In this document: positions 36,805 through 40,174 of the stretch, in pieces
Numbering within the stretch: position 1 is the stretch's first letter
Layout of the letters: the number at the start of each line of letters is the position of its first letter
Source: Methylocystis sp.
Lineage (GTDB): Bacteria; Pseudomonadota; Alphaproteobacteria; Rhizobiales; Beijerinckiaceae
DNA length: 40,174 nucleotides
Reading direction: 5' to 3'
Assembly (NCBI RefSeq): GCF_021731785.1
Contig: NZ_JAKFWS010000051.1
Span: forward strand, 1 to 40,174
Made by a program: the position numbers and the translations under genes
Notes under the pieces: model-generated
The model's database searches: none
What the model saw: only the letters and a program-made list of their open reading frames with translations
Told to the model about the DNA's origin: nothing

Positions 36805-36846
36805 AAAAAAGGGCGGCTTTGTCCCGGTTCAGAGAAGAACCCGCCC
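36805..36846 (-). terminator. Probable Rho-independent terminator of the small membrane-protein gene
   Basis: On the minus strand GGGCG (36842-36846) pairs with CGCCC (36811-36815), with an inner GGTTC/GAACC hairpin (36826-36830 with 36837-36841), and a run of six T residues follows (plus-strand AAAAAA, 36805-36810). It lies just past the stop codon at 36859. A bulge makes it imperfect. Confidence 0.5.
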
Positions 36847-36858
36847 GCTCCGGATCGT

Positions 36859-37101
36859 TCACTTTCGGCGCCTGCGGCGCAAGGTCCCGAAAATCCAGGA
36901 GCCGGCCAGCAGCACCACAAGATAGATGATCGCCATGCGCGCCAGGTCCGGCAGCTGATCCGCCAGTCCCGGCCAAAAAAGAAACGCCAGGAGCGTGATG
37001 GCGCCGGCCAGGAGAGCCGCCAAAAGCGCGTCGTAATCCATGTCGCCGACCTTTCCGAACCCCGCCAGGACGGACGCAACGCCAACCCCAAGCGCAAGCA
37101 C
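36859..37101 (-). CDS. Small two- to three-helix membrane protein
   Basis: An 80-residue frame from GTG 37101, or 60 residues from ATG 37041 (MDYDALLAAL), which has GGAAAGG about 8 nt upstream; AAGG also precedes the GTG at a similar distance, so the start is unresolved. Hydrophobic segments are LLAALLAGAITLLAFLFWPG and MAIIYLVVLLAGSWIFGTL, ending in a strongly basic RRRRRK tail that should stay in the cytosol. There is no recognised family. A terminator-like structure follows directly. Confidence 0.6.
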   Translation of the reverse strand: MLALGVGVASVLAGFGKVGDMDYDALLAALLAGAITLLAFLFWPGLADQLPDLARMAIIYLVVLLAGSWIFGTLRRRRRK

Positions 37102-37252
37102 CGTCCGGCGCCTTATCCCTAAATAGGGACGCCAGCCGAAAACAAAGCTCGAAGCTCCGCCGCTGCGCGGCGCTCGGTCAAACGGAACGATTACGCAAGC
37201 TAAACGTTAGCAAGGCTGCAGCCTGCCTTGGGGCGCGACTAAGGAGGCAAAC

Positions 37253-37489
37253 GTGTCCCGGAAAATAATCGCTCTTGCGCTTGGAGCTGCTGTTGCGACC
37301 CTCGCATCCTCGGCTTTTGCCGCCGATCTCGCGGAAGCTCCTCCTCCCCCGCCCCCGCAAGTCGTCGTGGCGCCGAACCCGTTCGCTCCTGTGGGCGCGA
37401 TCGTCGCCCTGCCTTTCACCGTCGCGTCGACCGTCGTCGGCATGCTGCTCCCTCCGCCGCCTCCGCCCCCCGTCGTCGCGTCATATTGA
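37253..37489 (+). CDS. Small exported proline-rich protein
   Basis: A 78-residue product beginning at GTG 37253, fixed by a strong AAGGAGG (37241-37247) 5 nt upstream. The signal peptide (about 1-23) ends in SAFA-A. The mature part has two polyproline tracts (APPPPPPQ near residue 30 and MLLPPPPPPPVV near the C-terminus) around a hydrophobic centre (FAPVGAIVALPFTVASTVVG). It is probably periplasmic or membrane-associated. Similar short polyproline secreted proteins are common in rhizobia without known function. A GC hairpin follows. Confidence 0.65.
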   Translation: MSRKIIALALGAAVATLASSAFAADLAEAPPPPPPQVVVAPNPFAPVGAIVALPFTVASTVVGMLLPPPPPPPVVASY

Positions 37490-37495
37490 GGGATC

Positions 37496-37523
37496 GCGCG
37501 CGGCTTCTTGAGGGGCCGCGCGC
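37496..37523 (+). terminator. Hairpin after the proline-rich protein gene
   Basis: A perfect 9-bp stem, 37496-37504 with 37515-37523 (GCGCGCGGC/GCCGCGCGC), with a 10-nt loop, lies 7 bp after the stop. Only a short TTTT occurs 11 nt further on, so termination efficiency is uncertain. Confidence 0.5.
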
Positions 37524-37566
37524 AACGTTGCCTTTTCGCGCCGACCTGCTCGCAACTTTCGAGTTC

Positions 37567-37613
37567 GATCACGCGATCCGCATTTGGGCGGTCCCGCCCA
37601 AATGCGCCATGAT
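37567..37613. repeat. Perfect 12-bp palindrome with 2-nt centre, nested in a longer hairpin
   Basis: GCATTTGGGCGG (37580-37591) and its exact complement (37594-37605) are separated by TC. Outer GATCA/TGATC arms (37567-37571 and 37609-37613) extend the structure after an internal loop. It lies between two convergent genes, directly before the stop codon of the secreted Cys/His protein, and could act as a bidirectional terminator or belong to a dispersed repeat family. Confidence 0.7.
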
Positions 37614-39593
37614 CTAAGCGTGCGGCCAGCGGCGTTCGCGGAACCAGTTGCGATAGTCCGTCATCTTCGCGCGCTGCCCAGCCGGCGCGCGCCGGGTGCA
37701 TGTCGCCGCCTCGGCGCTCCCGTCCGGCGCGCCCCACCGAAGTTCGACGCAGTCGTTGGGGTTGTAGCCCATCTCTAGATCCGCCGCGCGGTCCATCACA
37801 TCTTTGAGCGATAGCGTCCAGGCGGAGCCGTCGCTGCGCGTATAGGAAAAGGTGCGGGCCGCAAGTTCGCTCGAGAGCGCGCTTTGCAGTTGAGCCTGAA
37901 CGCCTGCCGGACCTCTGCCAAACGGCATGGCGTAGCGATCGCTGCGCCGAGCGACACGATCTGGAAATCCGCGCACAACATCGATCGCGATCAGCAGGCG
38001 GAGATCGCGCGCCGGCGTCGAAAAGTCCTCCCATGCGCCCGAGGTCGCGAAGATCGCCGGACCGTCCGGCATTGATGCCTCGCCGCGCCCGCCGTTCTGG
38101 AACTTTCGCCCGTTTTCGACCGCCGTCGCGCGTGTCTTCACCTGCTCTTCTAGAGCGGCGATAGCCGCCATCATCGCGCGCGTCGGATCGAGCGGCTCAG
38201 GCGACATCACCTCGTCCATGCGATCGTAAAAATCTTCGGCGCTGAGTTGTGATTGCTCCAGGGAGAAATCGCCATACTCCGGGTTCTTGGCGATTTCGGA
38301 ATTGGTGAGCTCCCGCAACCCACCATTCTCCCGCACGATCGGCCGGAAGCGCTTGAAGCCGGGACTGCCGAGCGTAGGTTCGTTCGCGAATAGGAAATTA
38401 CCGCGCCAGAATCGCTTCCGGGTGACGGTGCCATCCGGCTCGGCGTCGACCGCAAGAAAGACGCCCGCTGAGTCCGCCGTCTGCGGGACGCGTTGCACGA
38501 GCATCATGACGTGCCCATACGGATCGGCGTAGGCAGTTCCGGGACGCAGCGTCTCCTGCGTCAGCGGGATGGTATAAAAGTCGGACTTGTCGCTATTTGC
38601 CGGTGCGCGCACCGAACCGGAATGAACGACGTCGCCGACAGCCCGTAAATATCCGGCAACGCCCGCCGGCCGCTTCGGCGCAGGCGGTTTCGCGGGAGCC
38701 GGCGCTCCGGGCTGGACCTGCTGCGGCTGTGAGAACAGTTGCTGCAAGATATTCGTCGGTGCCGCTGCGGGGGTCGCGGCCGGCGCAGCGGCGGCGGACG
38801 CCGTTGCTTGTTCGGGCGGCGGCGCGGGTCGCGTCACCTCGGGGTGCAGAATGTCGAAGCGCTCATTGCAGCGCGGCGGCGCGCCGCCGGCCCCGCGCGA
38901 GCAATTCGAATAGGCGAAGGGCAGCCCCATCTTGAAGGCGAAATAAGCGCGCAAGAAGTAGACGAAATCGGCGCAGTCGGGCTTGAGCGACAGGGTGAGG
39001 CTGTCCTCGTTCGTTCCGAGATGATTGAACAGGACATTCCGCGAGGGATTGCGCAGCACCTCGTGCCACGTTTTCCATGACTGCTCCGCTTCGAGCGGCG
39101 CGTCAAAAAGCTTGGCGACCCACGCCGAATACAAATTCTCAGTCGCGCGGTTCCAGGTGTTGTGCACCCGCCAGACGCTGCCTTCCGTCCCGTGCGACGC
39201 AGATTGCTTTCGCGCGCTCACGGCGATTTCCTTCGTGCTGCAGCTGGACGAAGTGGTATCGAGCGTGGCGCGCCACGCGCCCGCCGCTGGCGAGGCGACC
39301 TCGGCGAACCAGACATAAGGCGGTCCACCCCGCTGTCCGCGCGATTTGGCCGCGACCCTTCCGTCGGGCGCAATCAGCGAAAGCTCGCCTTGGAGCGGCT
39401 TTTCCGCGGCGACGAGGACGCGCAAAGGCGCGCCTGTCCAGGGCGCCGCCGGCGAGGCCAAGACCGAGAACTCGGCCGTTTCTTCGCAGGAGCCGGACGA
39501 CTCCTGGGCCTGGGATTCCGGCAATGGGAAAAGAAAGGCGAAAAGAGCGCCTGCGACAGGCAATGATGCAGCGAATCGGCGCGCTGGAAGCAT
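37614..39593 (-). CDS. Secreted protein with candidate papain-like Cys/His domain
   Basis: A 659-residue exported protein; the signal peptide covers about 1-30 (hydrophobic LPVAGALFAFLFPL, cleavage near SQAQ-E). Residues about 35-130 look like a beta-sandwich domain (APWTGAPLRVLVAAEKPLQG, PPYVWFAEVASPAAGAWRAT). A segment at about 140-240 contains the motif KPDCADFVYFLRAYFAFKMG (Cys207). An Ala/Pro/Gln-rich linker follows (about 256-310), and then ADPYGHVMMLVQRV (His361). The DCADF and GHVMMLV pair recalls NlpC/P60-type amidases, but no family name can be given. ATG 39593 was chosen because AGGGGG lies about 7 nt upstream. The remaining C-terminal half (about 400-659) has no motif I recognise. 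Confidence 0.75.
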   Translation of the reverse strand: MLPARRFAASLPVAGALFAFLFPLPESQAQESSGSCEETAEFSVLASPAAPWTGAPLRVLVAAEKPLQGELSLIAPDGRVAAKSRGQRGGPPYVWFAEVASPAAGAWRATLDTTSSSCSTKEIAVSARKQSASHGTEGSVWRVHNTWNRATENLYSAWVAKLFDAPLEAEQSWKTWHEVLRNPSRNVLFNHLGTNEDSLTLSLKPDCADFVYFLRAYFAFKMGLPFAYSNCSRGAGGAPPRCNERFDILHPEVTRPAPPPEQATASAAAAPAATPAAAPTNILQQLFSQPQQVQPGAPAPAKPPAPKRPAGVAGYLRAVGDVVHSGSVRAPANSDKSDFYTIPLTQETLRPGTAYADPYGHVMMLVQRVPQTADSAGVFLAVDAEPDGTVTRKRFWRGNFLFANEPTLGSPGFKRFRPIVRENGGLRELTNSEIAKNPEYGDFSLEQSQLSAEDFYDRMDEVMSPEPLDPTRAMMAAIAALEEQVKTRATAVENGRKFQNGGRGEASMPDGPAIFATSGAWEDFSTPARDLRLLIAIDVVRGFPDRVARRSDRYAMPFGRGPAGVQAQLQSALSSELAARTFSYTRSDGSAWTLSLKDVMDRAADLEMGYNPNDCVELRWGAPDGSAEAATCTRRAPAGQRAKMTDYRNWFRERRWPHA

Positions 39594-40174
39594 GTTTGAT
39601 CCCCCTGTTGGGCCGCCCTCTCGATTCATTTCACCTCAGAGTACGATTTGCAGGCTATAAAGTTGGCAGGAATCAGTCAGCGGAGCTTCCGGGCATTTCG
39701 GGGAGACTCTGACGGTCGGATTTCTGGCGCAACTCCGGTCACGACGAGCCAGACGTCCTGCTGTCCTCAACCCCGCCAATCCATGTAAATGCATAGACGC
39801 CGGATAGGCGACGCCAAGGTTTTGTTAGCAGCCGTAATTCTTTAAGTGATTGATTTTCCAGTTGGCTGTGCACGCAGTCAGCTGCGAACGCGTCTCCGCG
39901 GCAATTCCCTGCTATCAGGGAAAATAACAGCGAAATTTGAAAAAATTGGCCTTTCCGGTGAAGAACCGTCCGTGAGACAGACGCAAAATCAGTGAGTTGG
40001 ACGAAAATTCCCTAAGATTCTGAACAGGGAATTATTTCGAGCGAACAGGGAATGGCGAACGCCAAAATGCTCGGAACAGGGAATGTGGGTCGATCAGTTT
40101 TATGTGCCCGAATTGGCGCGTGCGAAAAATGCGTTTGGCGGAGGGCAAGGCTCATCTTCATCGCTACGGATTTG
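39594..40174. other. Gene-free right end with repeated AACAGGGAAT boxes
   Basis: No credible gene is visible in these 581 bp. The first part should carry the promoter of the secreted protein gene. From about 39780 the sequence turns visibly A+T-richer than the rest of the window and holds the repeat cluster described separately. The window may cut a mobile or replicative element here. Confidence 0.6.
39905..40084. repeat. Iterated AACAGGGAAT / ATTCCCTG cluster
   Basis: Three direct copies of AACAGGGAAT start at 40023, 40044 and 40075 (spacings 21 and 31 bp). A hairpin of the same core, TTCCCTG (39905-39911) with CAGGGAA (39916-39922), and a partial inverted copy ATTCCCT (40007-40013) lie to the left. 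Spacing near whole helical turns suggests a row of protein-binding sites. Confidence 0.75.

Larger units (their letters stand above)
36528..36858. other. Intergenic region after kdpE
   Basis: This 331-bp stretch holds no confident gene. It contains one possible 40-codon ORF on the minus strand (36587-36709) and, at its right end, a terminator-like structure for the small membrane-protein gene. I see no strong terminator for the kdp operon; only a GC-rich GGCGGCAAGCGCCGG patch at about 36566-36580 lies after it. Confidence 0.7.

Noticed and set aside
39905-40084. CRISPR array
   Set aside because: The repeated unit is only about 10 bp and spacers are 11-21 bp; no cas genes are present.

Overview
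The window is high-GC DNA with dense, mostly uninterrupted genes. Gene content fits an alphaproteobacterium of the Hyphomicrobiales (Rhizobiales), possibly of the Methylocystaceae/Beijerinckiaceae type. The support is a PodJ-like SEL1 polarity factor, an lgt / NDUFAF7-type methyltransferase / pgeF run, DUF3175, an lptC-lptA pair and an alphaproteobacterial beta-oxidation cluster. The family-level placement is an inference from style and gene order and has not been searched. No rRNA, tRNA, CRISPR array or intact transposase was seen.

Region 1 (1-7.9 kb) is housekeeping: a TPM-domain membrane protein, purD, a small membrane protein built of three similar hairpins, the ABC-F translation factor EttA, a DUF3175 protein, a lytic-transglycosylase lipoprotein, a ribonuclease D-type exonuclease with lptC and lptA, and a tiny secreted protein. 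Region 2 (8-14.2 kb) is the most unusual part. An AI-2E-type exporter gene and an MltB-type murein transglycosylase gene must once have been convergent neighbours with touching 3' ends. They are now separated by about 3.3 kb carrying a hypX-like gene and a GlxA-type AraC regulator. The old junction is present twice, as a 185-bp direct repeat with about ten mismatches, so one copy of the exporter 3' end is a pseudogene fragment.

Region 3 (14.3-23.6 kb) has the 1140-residue PodJ-like protein divergent from a fatty-acid beta-oxidation set (acyl-CoA dehydrogenase, thiolase, FadB/FadJ-type fusion). The spacers of this set are occupied by palindromic intergenic repeats. Region 4 (23.8-28.2 kb) carries lgt, the NDUFAF7-type methyltransferase and pgeF, followed by a convergent FAD oxidase of the berberine-bridge type with a Tat-like leader.

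Region 5 (28.4-36.5 kb) is a complete potassium-uptake locus: two micro-ORFs, kdpF, kdpA, kdpB, kdpC and the kdpD/kdpE two-component pair, all on one strand with tight or overlapping junctions. Region 6 (36.5-40.2 kb) holds small membrane or secreted proteins and a large secreted protein with a Cys/His arrangement reminiscent of papain-like (NlpC/P60) enzymes. The window ends in a gene-free tract with helically phased copies of AACAGGGAAT.

The best candidates for something undescribed are the hypX/glxA integration scar, the secreted Cys/His protein, and the repeat cluster at the right end.
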